Source: UBA7672 sp965279085 (GTDB lineage Bacteria > Pseudomonadota > Alphaproteobacteria > Caulobacterales > Hyphomonadaceae). Taken from it: a stretch of DNA of 64,000 nucleotides. The translations under genes and the position numbers were made by a program. The DNA is taken from positions 1,736,001 through 1,800,000 of the forward strand of contig OZ257149.1 in assembly GCA_965279085.1 (NCBI GenBank), given 5' to 3'. Below the pieces are notes generated by a model. The model did no database searches. It was not told the origin of the DNA and saw only the letters and a list, made by a program, of their open reading frames with translations. The first letter of the stretch is position 1. Each line of letters opens with the position of its first letter. Positions 25,051 through 33,491 of this stretch are shown one piece after another.

Positions 25051-27243
25051 TTAGTGCGCGCCGCCCGCCAGCGCCGCGAGCATCAGCAGCGCGACGATGT
25101 TGGTGATCTTGATCATCGGGTTCACGGCGGGGCCCGCCGTGTCCTTGTAGGGGTCGCCGACGGTGTCGCCGGTGACCGAGGCCTTGTGCGCCTCGGAGCC
25201 CTTCTTGTGAACGACGCCGTCCTTGTCGCGGAAGCCGTCCTCGAACGACTTCTTGGCGTTGTCCCACGCGCCGCCGCCCGAGGTCATCGAGATGGCGACG
25301 AAGAGGCCGGTGACGATCACGCCCATCAGCATCGCGCCGACAGCAGAGAGCGCCTGGCCGATGGCGTCAGGCTGCGGCAGGCCGGTGGCCGCGCCGATGC
25401 CCCAGATGACGAGGAACAGCACGATCGGCGACAGAACCGGCAGCAGCGACGGGAGGATCATCTCCTTGATCGCGGCCTTGGTCAGCATGTCGACGGCGCG
25501 GCCGTAATCGGGCTTGGCCGAGTAGTCCATGATGCCCTTGATCTCGCGGAACTGACGACGGACTTCTTCCACGACCGCTTGCGCGGCGCGGCCGACGGCC
25601 ATCATCGACATGCCGCCGAAGAGGAACGGCAGCAGGCCGCCGAACAGCAGGCCGACCACCACGTACGGGTTGGACAGCGAGAAGTCGGCCGTCACGCCAG
25701 CGAGCAGCGAACCTTCCGCGGCCGTGGCCGAGAAGTGATCGAGGTCGGCGGTGAAGGCGGCGAACAGCACGAGGGCGCCGAGACCGGCCGAGCCGATCGC
25801 GTAGCCTTTCGTGACGGCCTTCGTCGTGTTGCCGACGGCGTCGAGCGTGTCGGTGGTTTCACGAACCGAGTCGTCCAGGCCGGCCATTTCGGCGATGCCG
25901 CCGGCGTTGTCCGTGACCGGGCCAAAGGCGTCGAGGGCGACGACCATGCCGGCGAGCGCCAGCATCGTCGTGACCGCGATCGCGACCCCGATGAGGCCAG
26001 CCAACGTGAACGAGAAGATTATGCCGGCGATGATGATCAGGGCCGGCAGGGCGGTCGCTTCAAGCGAGACGGCGAGGCCCTGGATCACGTTCGTGCCGTG
26101 ACCGGAGACCGACGCCTGCGCGATGGAGCGAACCGGGCGATAGCCGACGCCGGTGTAGTATTCCGTGACCCAGACGATCAGGCCGGTGACGACCAGGCCG
26201 CCAACGCCGCACCAGAACAGGTTCATGGCGGAGATCGTGGTGCCGAGCGCATCCGACATCGTGACGGAGGTGGTCATCGGGTCGCCGAGCGCGATGTAGA
26301 TCGCGCCGTAGAGCGCCGGAACCGAGAGCACGGCCGAGGCGATGAAGCCCTTGTAGAGGGCACCCATCACGTTGCGCGAGTCTTTCGAGAGGCGCACGAA
26401 GTACGTGCCGATGATGGAGGTGACGATGCAGACGCCGCCGATGACCAGCGGCAGCGCCATCATGCCGGCTTCCTGTGAACCGGCGAAGGAGATCGAGGCG
26501 AGCACCATCGTGGCGACGATCGTCACCGCGTAGGTCTCGAACAGGTCGGCCGCCATGCCGGCGCAGTCGCCGACGTTGTCGCCCACGTTGTCGGCGATGG
26601 TGGCGGGGTTGCGCGGATCGTCTTCCGGAATGCCGGCTTCGACCTTGCCGACCATGTCGCCGCCAACGTCGGCGCCCTTGGTGAAGATGCCGCCGCCGAG
26701 ACGGGCGAAGATGGAGATCAGGGATGCGCCGAGGCCGAGGGCGACCATCGCGTCGACGACCGTGCGGCTGCCGGGCTCATTACCCAGCCCGACGGTGAGG
26801 AGCGCGTAGTAGCCGGCGAGACCGATGATCGCGAGGCCGACGACCAGCATGCCCGTGACCGCGCCCGACTGGAACGCGACCGAGAGGCCCTGGGCCAAGC
26901 CCTTGGACGAGGCTTCTGTCGTGCGGACGTTGGCCTGCACCGAGATCTTCATCCCGATGAAGCCGGCCGCTCCCGAGAGCACCGCGCCCACGATGAAGCC
27001 AACCGGGGCCTGCCAGTTCATGAAAGCGACGGCGACGATAACCGCAACCACCACGCCGATGATCGCGATCGTGCGATACTGCCGGTTGAGGTAGGCGTTG
27101 GCACCTTCCTGGATCGCCTTCGCGATTTCCTGCATGCGCGCGCTGCCGGTCGGCAGGGCCATCAGGTGCTGGGTGGTGAAACCACCGTACGCCAGCGCGA
27201 TTACGCCTGCCACGATGGGCAGCCAAAGCGAGATGTCGCTCAT
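25051..27243 (-). CDS. hppA: Membrane-bound H+-pumping pyrophosphatase (K+-independent type)
   Basis: A 730-residue protein with about 16 membrane segments that couples pyrophosphate hydrolysis to H+ transport. Substrate motifs include the region around residue 195 with GGGIFTKGADVGGDMVGKVE, DNVGDNVGDCAGMAADLFE and a late DTVGDPYKDTAGPAVNPM. The K+-dependence position reads GNTTKAVTKGYAIGSA: Lys where K+-requiring enzymes have Ala, so the protein should be K+-independent. The ATG at 27243 has AGAGGA six nt upstream. A strong terminator follows the stop. Confidence 0.96.
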   Translation of the reverse strand: MSDISLWLPIVAGVIALAYGGFTTQHLMALPTGSARMQEIAKAIQEGANAYLNRQYRTIAIIGVVVAVIVAVAFMNWQAPVGFIVGAVLSGAAGFIGMKISVQANVRTTEASSKGLAQGLSVAFQSGAVTGMLVVGLAIIGLAGYYALLTVGLGNEPGSRTVVDAMVALGLGASLISIFARLGGGIFTKGADVGGDMVGKVEAGIPEDDPRNPATIADNVGDNVGDCAGMAADLFETYAVTIVATMVLASISFAGSQEAGMMALPLVIGGVCIVTSIIGTYFVRLSKDSRNVMGALYKGFIASAVLSVPALYGAIYIALGDPMTTSVTMSDALGTTISAMNLFWCGVGGLVVTGLIVWVTEYYTGVGYRPVRSIAQASVSGHGTNVIQGLAVSLEATALPALIIIAGIIFSFTLAGLIGVAIAVTTMLALAGMVVALDAFGPVTDNAGGIAEMAGLDDSVRETTDTLDAVGNTTKAVTKGYAIGSAGLGALVLFAAFTADLDHFSATAAEGSLLAGVTADFSLSNPYVVVGLLFGGLLPFLFGGMSMMAVGRAAQAVVEEVRRQFREIKGIMDYSAKPDYGRAVDMLTKAAIKEMILPSLLPVLSPIVLFLVIWGIGAATGLPQPDAIGQALSAVGAMLMGVIVTGLFVAISMTSGGGAWDNAKKSFEDGFRDKDGVVHKKGSEAHKASVTGDTVGDPYKDTAGPAVNPMIKITNIVALLMLAALAGGAH

Positions 27244-27429
27244 CAAAAGTCCTCTAACTCATTGATTTAGAACGGCTTCCCCGCGATCCGCCCAGGAATC
27301 GCGCTTGGCCCGCCCGCAAAGGTGGCGGGAACATGCCTAAAACCGCCGTTTCACGCAAGTTTGTTGATTCTAGTGGAGGTTTAGTGGGATCGGCCTCGCC
27401 AAGACGGCGATTGAGATCGCTCCGAGGCC

Positions 27430-28362
27430 ATGATGGATGGCGCGATGGCCGGTGTCCCCACCCTTCCAAAGCCTCTGCCCTTCCCGCCGCTCGTGCTGGC
27501 GATGGTTGGCGTGATGATCGGCTGCGTGATGGACGCGATCATCAAGCATATGGGGCTGGCCTATACGGCGGTGATGATCGCCTTCCTGCGCTATGCATTC
27601 GGAACACTGTTTTCGGGTGGCGTGGTGATCGCGACGAAGCGGAAGCTGCCCGACAATGCGGGACTGCGGCGGCACGGGCTGCGAGCCGTGGCGTCGACCT
27701 TTTCGGCGGTCCTGTTCTTCCACTGCCTGACTGTCCTCCCAATCGCGGAGGCGACCGTGCTGATCTTCTGCGCGCCGCTGATGATCGCGCCGCTGGCGCG
27801 GTTGATCCTCGGCGAACGGATGCGGCCGATGGCGGTGGCGGCTCTGCTGGTGGGGTTCGCGGGTATGCTCGTGACCGTGCAGGGAGCGCCCGAAGCGGCG
27901 GATGCGGCACGGCGCGTCGAGGGGATCATTGCAGGGGTAGCCGCGTCTGCACTCTATGCTCTGTCGGTCGTGCTGCTCCGGCAGCTGGCGCAGAAGGACG
28001 ATGCGATCGTCACAGCTTTCCTCGGGAATATCTTCCCGGCGATCTACCTGCTCGCGCCTGCGATCGCTGTCGGCGTGATCGCCGGCCCGCCTGCCCTTGG
28101 CGATATACCGGTGTTCGCAGTGATCGGCATGACCGGCTTCCTCTTGTGGTTCATGCTGACGCAGGCCTATGCGCGCGCGCCGGCGCAGAGCCTTGCTGCG
28201 GCGGAATACACGGCGCTGATATGGAGCGCGCTGCTGGGCTATTTCTTCTTCGCCGAGGTTCCGCGCTGGCAGGTATGGGCGGGCGCGGGCGTGATCGTTG
28301 CGGCGGTGATGCTATCGGCCTGGGACAGCCGCAAGCGCAGGCCGGCGCCCATCGCCGATTGA
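27430..28362 (+). CDS. EamA/DMT family exporter
   Basis: A 310-residue protein with ten membrane segments in two EamA repeats (about 20-150 and 165-300). Typical stretches are YTAVMIAFLRYAFG at the start of repeat one, LPIAEATVLIFCAPLMIAPLA in its middle and PAQSLAAAEYTALIWSALLGYFFFAEVP in repeat two. Metabolite exporters of this type are too varied to name a substrate. A GAGG site sits close before two tandem ATGs (27430, 27433); the second has the better spacing. Confidence 0.88.
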   Translation: MMDGAMAGVPTLPKPLPFPPLVLAMVGVMIGCVMDAIIKHMGLAYTAVMIAFLRYAFGTLFSGGVVIATKRKLPDNAGLRRHGLRAVASTFSAVLFFHCLTVLPIAEATVLIFCAPLMIAPLARLILGERMRPMAVAALLVGFAGMLVTVQGAPEAADAARRVEGIIAGVAASALYALSVVLLRQLAQKDDAIVTAFLGNIFPAIYLLAPAIAVGVIAGPPALGDIPVFAVIGMTGFLLWFMLTQAYARAPAQSLAAAEYTALIWSALLGYFFFAEVPRWQVWAGAGVIVAAVMLSAWDSRKRRPAPIAD

Positions 28363-28426
28363 TCCACTTGCTTGCTGGTTCCCGCGAACCCCTGCAGATT
28401 CGCCCGAGGAATCCGGGAGGAACACC

Positions 28427-29086
28427 ATGAAGCGCACAATGATGCTGGCGGCGCTGGCCGCTGGTTCGGGGATCGGCGCGCAGGCAGCGCATGCGCAGAT
28501 CGCCGTGGGCGGCAGCATCGGCACGACCGGCGTGTCGCTGGAAGCGCAGGTGAAGGTGACACCGACCATCCAGCTGCGCGGCGGCTACAACTACTTCCAG
28601 TACGGCGTGGACGAGACCTATGACGACATTCTCTATGACGGCGATCTCGACCTGACGACGTGGGGCGCGTTCGTCGACCTGCATCCGTTCTCAAATGCGT
28701 TTCTCGTGACCGCCGGCGCCTATTTCGGCGAGAAGACGCTCGGACTCTCCGCCACGCCGACGTCGAATGTGGAGATCGGCAATCAGACCTTCACGCCGGC
28801 GCAGGTCGGCACGCTGGCGATGGATGGAGACCTGGAAGATGTGGCGCCGTTCGTCGGCATCGGCTGGGACACGACGTTCGAGAACCCGGGCATCGGCTTC
28901 AAACTCATCGCGGGCGCAATGTTCACGGGCTCGCCGCAGGTGAACCTGACGTCGAGCGGCGGTTCGCTGTCGAACGACACGAACTTCCAGAACCAGCTGG
29001 CGATCGAGGAACAGAACCTGCAGGACGACATCGACGACTACGAGATCTATCCCGTCGTGCAGGCGGGCCTCACCTTCTCGTTCTAG
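28427..29086 (+). CDS. Putative outer-membrane beta-barrel protein
   Basis: A 219-residue exported protein. The signal peptide (MKRTMMLAALAAGSGIGAQAAHA) is cleaved near residue 23. The mature part alternates polar and hydrophobic residues with Gly and aromatic residues, and the chain ends GLTFSF with a terminal Phe, a typical end for outer-membrane barrels recognised by BamA. A GGGAGGAA site lies before the ATG and an intrinsic terminator follows. I recognise no specific family; function unknown. Confidence 0.75.
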   Translation: MKRTMMLAALAAGSGIGAQAAHAQIAVGGSIGTTGVSLEAQVKVTPTIQLRGGYNYFQYGVDETYDDILYDGDLDLTTWGAFVDLHPFSNAFLVTAGAYFGEKTLGLSATPTSNVEIGNQTFTPAQVGTLAMDGDLEDVAPFVGIGWDTTFENPGIGFKLIAGAMFTGSPQVNLTSSGGSLSNDTNFQNQLAIEEQNLQDDIDDYEIYPVVQAGLTFSF

Positions 29087-29109
29087 GGATCGCAAACACT
29101 CAAAATGAA

Positions 29110-29145
29110 AACGCCCCGCAGGTTCCTGCAGGGCGTTCTTCTTTT
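29110..29145. terminator. Bidirectional intrinsic terminator
   Basis: Stem AACGCCC...GGGCGTT (29110-29116 with 29131-29137) enclosing a second stem GCAGG-TT-CCTGC, followed on the plus strand by TCTTCTTTT. On the other strand the stem is followed by TTCATTTTG. It separates the convergent outer-membrane protein and DUF3617 genes. Confidence 0.85.
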
Positions 29146-29158
29146 CAGAGCATGGCCG

Positions 29159-29650
29159 TTACGACGGCGAGGCGCCCGGATTGTCCTTCAACCAGCGCGC
29201 CTTTTCCTTGGCCGCTTCGGCTGCAGTGCATTCGCCGAGGTAGGTGGCGTCGGCCTTCATCGAGAAGCCGGCCGGGATGATGCCGAGGTTGGCCGTGCCT
29301 TCGGCGCGGATCTTCATCGACGTCGGCGTGTGCGTCAGCGTCGCCTTGGCGTTGCCGGTCGTCTTGCCCTTGCAGATCAGGTCGAACGAATAACCGCCCG
29401 CGATCGGCGCGACCTTGTCGACCGTGCAGCCTTCCTCGAGATCGCGCGCCAGCTTCGACAGCGTGATGCGCGCCTTCTCGGGAATGAGGCATTCGAGGTT
29501 TTCCTCGTTGAGCGGGATGGCCATGATGTTGGTCTCCTGCTTCCACTTCCACTTGCCCGGCGTCACCGAAATGGCGCCATCCTTGGCAGTGTCGGCAGAG
29601 GCGGCGCATACGGCGATCAGCGCGGTGGCGGCGACAGCGAGAAGCCTCAT
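29159..29650 (-). CDS. DUF3617 family exported protein
   Basis: A 163-residue protein with a signal peptide (cleavage after about residue 19, ASA). The DUF3617 pattern is visible: PGKWKWKQET near the N-terminus, CLIPEKA in the middle, then two spaced Cys in EEGCTVDKV and FDLICKGK and a final GEC. The three inner Cys probably make disulfides in the periplasm. Function of the family is unknown. It is a single gene ending at a shared terminator. Confidence 0.78.
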   Translation of the reverse strand: MRLLAVAATALIAVCAASADTAKDGAISVTPGKWKWKQETNIMAIPLNEENLECLIPEKARITLSKLARDLEEGCTVDKVAPIAGGYSFDLICKGKTTGNAKATLTHTPTSMKIRAEGTANLGIIPAGFSMKADATYLGECTAAEAAKEKARWLKDNPGASPS

Positions 29651-29758
29651 CTCAGTCTCCCTTCAGGGACAGGCCCTGGTTCCAGGCCCCAACTCAACAG
29701 GCACGATCTATCGGCCTTCCAACATGAACGCGGCCCGAATGAGGCGGGCGCCGTTTCG

Positions 29759-30472
29759 TCACGATCCCGCCGCGCGGTATCCACGCACGGGCAAAACCGT
29801 CATCAGAAGCGCCCCTGCAATATAGCCGCCGAGGTGGGCTTCCCAAGCCAGTCCAACGCCTTGAAACAGAAAAGGCGCCGCGAAAGTGAGCAGGAGGTTG
29901 GCTAGCGCCAGCCCGAACGTCATCATCAGGAATTCACGGTCCCACAATTTGCGCTTGAGACCCCAGCGGTCGAGCAGCAGCGCCGCTGCGATGAGGCCCG
30001 ACGTGCCGCCGGATGCGCCCACGGCGAATGGCGTCGATTCAGTTGCGAGAGCGAGATAGAGCGCCGAGCCCGCGATCACCGATCCCAGGAACACGATCAT
30101 CCAGAGACCCCAACCCATCGGTCCCGACCCGAGGGTGCGCGCCACCGGCGTGCCAAACGCGAGCAGCATGAGCGCGTTGACGCTCACATGAAGCCAGTCG
30201 AAATGCAGAAGCGCAGTCGAGACCAGCGTCATCAGCCCGGAGACATAATCGGGATAGACGCTCGGCGAGCCCGCCGGCGCCCAGAAGCGCTCCGGCGCGA
30301 GCGCGAAATCGTACAGCGTCGTCTGTTGCTCGTTGAAGGGCATCAGCACGAAGGCGAGGTGCAGAAGCACCAGCGCCAGCGACATCAGCACCACGATCAG
30401 CGGCGCATTGATGAATGGCACGCGCTCCTGCGGCTTCGGAGTCTCAGGGGCGGGAGAAGATGTGTCGGGCAT
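29759..30472 (-). CDS. Rhomboid family intramembrane serine protease
   Basis: A 237-residue protein with six membrane segments. The catalytic serine is in VGASGGTSGLIAAALLL (GASG form of GxSG), the catalytic histidine in AHLGGYIAGALL, and the oxyanion region in HVSVNALMLLAFG. These form the Ser-His dyad of rhomboid proteases. The N-terminal cytoplasmic part is Pro/Glu-rich. It lies 41 nt after a GNAT gene on the same strand. Substrates are unknown. Confidence 0.92.
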   Translation of the reverse strand: MPDTSSPAPETPKPQERVPFINAPLIVVLMSLALVLLHLAFVLMPFNEQQTTLYDFALAPERFWAPAGSPSVYPDYVSGLMTLVSTALLHFDWLHVSVNALMLLAFGTPVARTLGSGPMGWGLWMIVFLGSVIAGSALYLALATESTPFAVGASGGTSGLIAAALLLDRWGLKRKLWDREFLMMTFGLALANLLLTFAAPFLFQGVGLAWEAHLGGYIAGALLMTVLPVRGYRAAGS

Positions 30473-30513
30473 TCAGGCAAGATGGCGGCTCAGCGCCCTG
30501 CCCGCAACCTCGA

Positions 30514-31047
30514 TCAGAGCGCCTTGCCCATGCGGACGCCGGGAACATCGACGCCATCCTTCGACGCCGCCATGATCCGCTGGATGTCGTGATAACCGCA
30601 GGCCCGGTAGAGCGGCTCGCCAGACATGGTGGCCATGAGTTCCACCGACCGGAAGCCCGCCTCGCGCGCGGCGTTTTCGCAGAGATCGAGGATCAGGCGG
30701 CCGACGCCACGGCGGGCGAAATCCGGATGGGTGTACATGGCGCGCACCCGGGCGGCGTCCTTCGAGATGTCGAGCAACGCAGCGTTGCGCTGGGCCGTCG
30801 AATGATCGCCGCCATAGAGCGTCGCGCGCCGGGACCAGCCGCCGCAACCGGCAAGGCGGCCTTCTTCTTCGACGAGGAAATACGTCCGGTCGGCGATCAG
30901 CTGCGTATCGAGGCCCATGATGGATTTCGAAAGCTCGACCTGGGCTGGATCGAGGAACGCCTTGAGATGCTCCGCGATGGCGATGGCCATCAGCGCACGG
31001 ATGGCGGGAAGATCGGCTTCGGTGGCGATGCGGTGGGTGAAGGTCAC
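30514..31047 (-). CDS. GNAT family N-acetyltransferase
   Basis: A 177-residue acetyltransferase. The acetyl-CoA motif is HPDFARRGVGRLILDLCENAA (R/Q-x-x-G-x-G/A) and the last strand gives GYHDIQ. I favour the GTG at 31047 as start, since the family begins with THRIATEADLPAI and a GAGG lies 7 nt before it; the ATG at 31095 has no ribosome site. Same strand as the rhomboid gene. Substrate unknown. Confidence 0.85.
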   Translation of the reverse strand: MTFTHRIATEADLPAIRALMAIAIAEHLKAFLDPAQVELSKSIMGLDTQLIADRTYFLVEEEGRLAGCGGWSRRATLYGGDHSTAQRNAALLDISKDAARVRAMYTHPDFARRGVGRLILDLCENAAREAGFRSVELMATMSGEPLYRACGYHDIQRIMAASKDGVDVPGVRMGKAL

Positions 31048-31139
31048 GGGGGCGCCTCGGCGGACACTGGATTTACCCTTGATAGGATGACGCACGCGGC
31101 AGGCGCCAAGCGGTCACTCAAAAAAAATTCTGCAGAGGT

Positions 31140-31168
31140 CTTGAACGCCCAAAATCCCTTCAATAAAT
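31140..31168 (+). promoter_or_regulatory. Candidate heat-shock (sigma32-type) promoter of the Hsp20 gene
   Basis: CTTGAA at 31140-31145 matches the -35 element of RpoH promoters; CAATAAAT at 31161-31168 is a possible -10 at suitable distance, although it only loosely fits the alphaproteobacterial consensus. It would give an untranslated leader of about 100 nt, the length needed for the ROSE-like element. Confidence 0.45.
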
Positions 31169-31171
31169 CGC

Positions 31172-31276
31172 CGCCGCCGGGCGCCCCGACACGAGGGCCC
31201 GGATGTTTGGGAGGGCGCCCCGAATTCGCTCTTTCGGGCGCACCTTGTACCCGGTTGCTCAGATGAGGACATGGCT
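31172..31276 (+). promoter_or_regulatory. ROSE-like RNA thermometer
   Basis: The leader before the small heat-shock gene folds into GC-rich hairpins (for example GCGCCC...GGGCGC around 31215-31241). The last hairpin has the ROSE signature: TTGCT at 31255-31259 opposite AGGA at 31266-31269, with U-A, C-G, G-G and U-A pairing over a 6-nt loop. This would hide the ribosome site at low temperature. ROSE elements are known before hsp20 genes of alphaproteobacteria. Folding was done by eye. Confidence 0.7.
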
Positions 31277-31795
31277 ATGAGGAATGCACTGGACTTCACA
31301 CCCTACCGCCGGTCGTTGATCGGCTTCGACAATATGTTCGACCTGCTCGAGAATTCCTCGCGCGTCGAACAGCTTGACCCCTTCCCGCCTTACGACATCG
31401 AACAGCATGGCGAGGATGCCTACCGCATCCGCGTCGCGGTCGCTGGCTACACGTCCGATGAGGTCGAGGTCACCACGCACCAGAACCTGCTGACCGTGAA
31501 CGGCCGGAAAGAGGCCGACAGTGAGGAGCGGAATTTTCTCTACCGCGGCATTGCGGCGTCCGGTCGGTTCGAGCGGCGCTTCCAGCTGGCTCCTCATGTT
31601 GTCGTGACTGGCGCCAACCTCGCCGACGGTATCCTGGAGATCGAGCTCAAGCGCGAGATTCCGGAAGCCGCCAAGCCGCGCAAGGTCGAGATCAGCCGGG
31701 CGCCTGCGCGCAAGCGCGTGGCGAAAACAGCTGCGCCGACAACGACCACGGCTGAGGTAACCACCAAACGCCAGAGCGAACCGCAGGCGGCATAG
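31277..31795 (+). CDS. Hsp20/alpha-crystallin small heat-shock protein
   Basis: A 172-residue IbpA-type chaperone. The alpha-crystallin domain spans about residues 35-130 (PPYDIEQHGEDAYRIRVAVAGY, then RGIAASGRFERRFQL and DGILEIELKREIPEA). A Thr/Ala/Lys-rich tail of 30 residues follows. The start is ATG 31277, not 31271: the AGGA of the thermometer hairpin ends 7 nt before 31277 but only 1 nt before 31271. Expression is probably controlled by sigma32 and by the ROSE-like leader. A strong hairpin follows the stop. Confidence 0.93.
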   Translation: MRNALDFTPYRRSLIGFDNMFDLLENSSRVEQLDPFPPYDIEQHGEDAYRIRVAVAGYTSDEVEVTTHQNLLTVNGRKEADSEERNFLYRGIAASGRFERRFQLAPHVVVTGANLADGILEIELKREIPEAAKPRKVEISRAPARKRVAKTAAPTTTTAEVTTKRQSEPQAA

Positions 31796-31824
31796 CCCGC
31801 TCCACGACGCTGCCTGCCAGCGCG

Positions 31825-31855
31825 AGGCCTCTTCCCCTGTCCGGGGGAGAGGCCT
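31825..31855. terminator. Hairpin between convergent hsp20 and ilvC genes
   Basis: A 13-bp stem (AGGCCTCTTCCCC with GGGGGAGAGGCCT, one G-T pair) over loop TGTCC. It lacks a clear T-run on either strand, so it may act as a bidirectional end structure or mRNA stabiliser. Confidence 0.6.
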
Positions 31856-31861
31856 TCGCGG

Positions 31862-32881
31862 CTAGTTCCGCTTGCGATCGACGAGGCGGTTCGACTTCGA
31901 CCACTGCATCATGCCGCGGAGCTTCTCGCCGACTTCCTCGATCGGGTGGTTGCTCATCTTGTTGCGCATGGCGTGGAACGAGGGAGCGCCGGCCTGGTTC
32001 TCGAGCACCCAATCGCGGGCGAAGCGGCCGGACTGGATTTCCTCGAGCACCTTCTTCATCGCGGCTTTCGTTTCCGAGGTCACGATCTTCGGGCCGGTGA
32101 CGTATTCCCCGAACTCGGCGGTGTTCGAAATCGAGTAGTTCATGTTGGCGATGCCGCCTTCGTAGATGAGGTCCACGATCAGCTTCACTTCGTGGAGGCA
32201 TTCGAAGTAAGCCATCTCCGGCGCGTAGCCGGCTTCGACCAGCGTTTCGTAGCCGGCCTTGATCAGCTCGACGAGGCCGCCGCAGAGCACGGCCTGTTCG
32301 CCGAAAAGGTCCGTCTCGGTCTCCTCACGGAACGACGTCTGGATGACGCCCGCGCGGGTGTTGCCGATGGCTTTCGAGTAGGAGAGCGCCACAGCCTGCG
32401 CGACACCCGAAGCGTCCTGGTGGATGGCGATGAGGCCCGGCAGGCCGCGGCCCTGCGTGTACTGGTTGCGCAGCGTGTGGCCGGGACCCTTTGGAGCGGA
32501 AAGAGAAACATCCATGTCGGCGCGCGGGCGGATCAGGTTGTAGTGGATGTTAAAGCCGTGGCCGAACATCAGGTGCTGGCCCTTGCGCGTGTGCGGCTCG
32601 ATCTCGTTCGTGTACATCACGGCCTGCTTCTCATCAGGCGTGAGGATCATCATCACGTCGGCCCATTTAGCGGCTTCCGTGGGCGTGACCACTTTCAGGC
32701 CTTCCTGTTCGGCCTTGGGCTTGGAGTTGGAGTTCGGTTGGAGGCCGACCACGAGGTCCTTCACGCCGGACTCGCGAAGGTTGAGCGCATGGGCATGGCC
32801 CTGGCTGCCATAGCCGATGACGGCGACCTTTTTCGACTGGATGATGCCGAGGTCGGCGTCTGCTTCGTAATAGACTTTCAT
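31862..32881 (-). CDS. ilvC: Ketol-acid reductoisomerase (class I)
   Basis: A 339-residue enzyme for the second common step of valine and isoleucine synthesis: it isomerises and reduces acetolactate with NADPH and Mg2+. The nucleotide motif is GYGSQGHAHALNLRESG, and the Mg-binding part has DLFGEQAVLCGGLVELIKAG and the helical EVKLIVDLIYEGG. The start MKVYYEADADLGII is canonical; AAGGTGAG lies 4 nt before it. It is the last gene of the ilv run, 67 nt after the preceding lipoprotein gene. Confidence 0.97.
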   Translation of the reverse strand: MKVYYEADADLGIIQSKKVAVIGYGSQGHAHALNLRESGVKDLVVGLQPNSNSKPKAEQEGLKVVTPTEAAKWADVMMILTPDEKQAVMYTNEIEPHTRKGQHLMFGHGFNIHYNLIRPRADMDVSLSAPKGPGHTLRNQYTQGRGLPGLIAIHQDASGVAQAVALSYSKAIGNTRAGVIQTSFREETETDLFGEQAVLCGGLVELIKAGYETLVEAGYAPEMAYFECLHEVKLIVDLIYEGGIANMNYSISNTAEFGEYVTGPKIVTSETKAAMKKVLEEIQSGRFARDWVLENQAGAPSFHAMRNKMSNHPIEEVGEKLRGMMQWSKSNRLVDRKRN

Positions 32882-32948
32882 GTCACTCACCTTGAGGTTT
32901 GGCGGTCCCATACGCGAACAGCCAGTCGTCGAAAACTGAATTCGTTGT

Positions 32949-33491
32949 TTAGCCCGGCCTGCCTTCGGGATCGGGCGCATCGCCACCGGCGGGCGCCGCA
33001 GGATCAGGCACGCCGGAATCCATCAGGACTTTCCACGCCCCGCCCGCGTCCTTGCGCCAGACGGTGATGTAGCGGCCGGTGTCTGCGTCAGCGCCGGAGA
33101 TTTTCACTGTATAGCGGCCCGTCGTGACCGCCATGTCGCCGCCGGAGGAACCGTGGCCGCCATCAGGCGTCCATTCGACGGAGAAGCCCGGAGGCGTCTG
33201 GTCGAACATCGCGGCGATCTGCTCGGCGCCCTTGAACACGACACCCGGCTCGATGCGCTGGCTGTCTGTGGGATCCATGTAGGCGAGGAAGGCGGGCTTC
33301 AGCCCATCCTTCTGCGCCATGGCGGCGAAGGCGCGATCGGCCTCCATCGCGGCGGCGAGCGAGCTTTCCGGCGTCGCCACCACCGTGGCCCCGGCATCGG
33401 CATCCACTGCCGGCGCGGGCGCTGGCGAGCAGGCAACTGCAAGCGCCACGATCATGGCGCCGAACGCGTAACGATAAGCGGAACGTTTCAT
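32949..33491 (-). CDS. Putative lipoprotein with NTF2-like (DUF4440-type) domain
   Basis: A 180-residue protein with a lipoprotein signal ending AVAC (Cys at about 21). The mature part has the cone-shaped NTF2-like pattern: a helical start (AAAMEADRAFAAMAQKDG), then GVVFKGAEQIAAMF and a final strand ITVWRKDAGGAWKVLMDSG. Such proteins resemble SnoaL/DUF4440 members; the ligand is unknown. It overlaps ilvN by 4 nt (ATGA) and precedes ilvC, so it is co-transcribed with branched-chain amino acid genes. Confidence 0.78.
   Translation of the reverse strand: MKRSAYRYAFGAMIVALAVACSPAPAPAVDADAGATVVATPESSLAAAMEADRAFAAMAQKDGLKPAFLAYMDPTDSQRIEPGVVFKGAEQIAAMFDQTPPGFSVEWTPDGGHGSSGGDMAVTTGRYTVKISGADADTGRYITVWRKDAGGAWKVLMDSGVPDPAAPAGGDAPDPEGRPG

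Noticed and set aside
24712..26478. Long plus-strand open frame opposite hppA
   Set aside because: Antisense of an ion pump gene, rich in Arg/Asp/His with no domain. The gene on the other strand has full family motifs.
31271..31276. Upstream ATG as start of the Hsp20 gene
   Set aside because: It is only 1 nt after the AGGA ribosome site and inside the thermometer hairpin; the ATG at 31277 has normal spacing.
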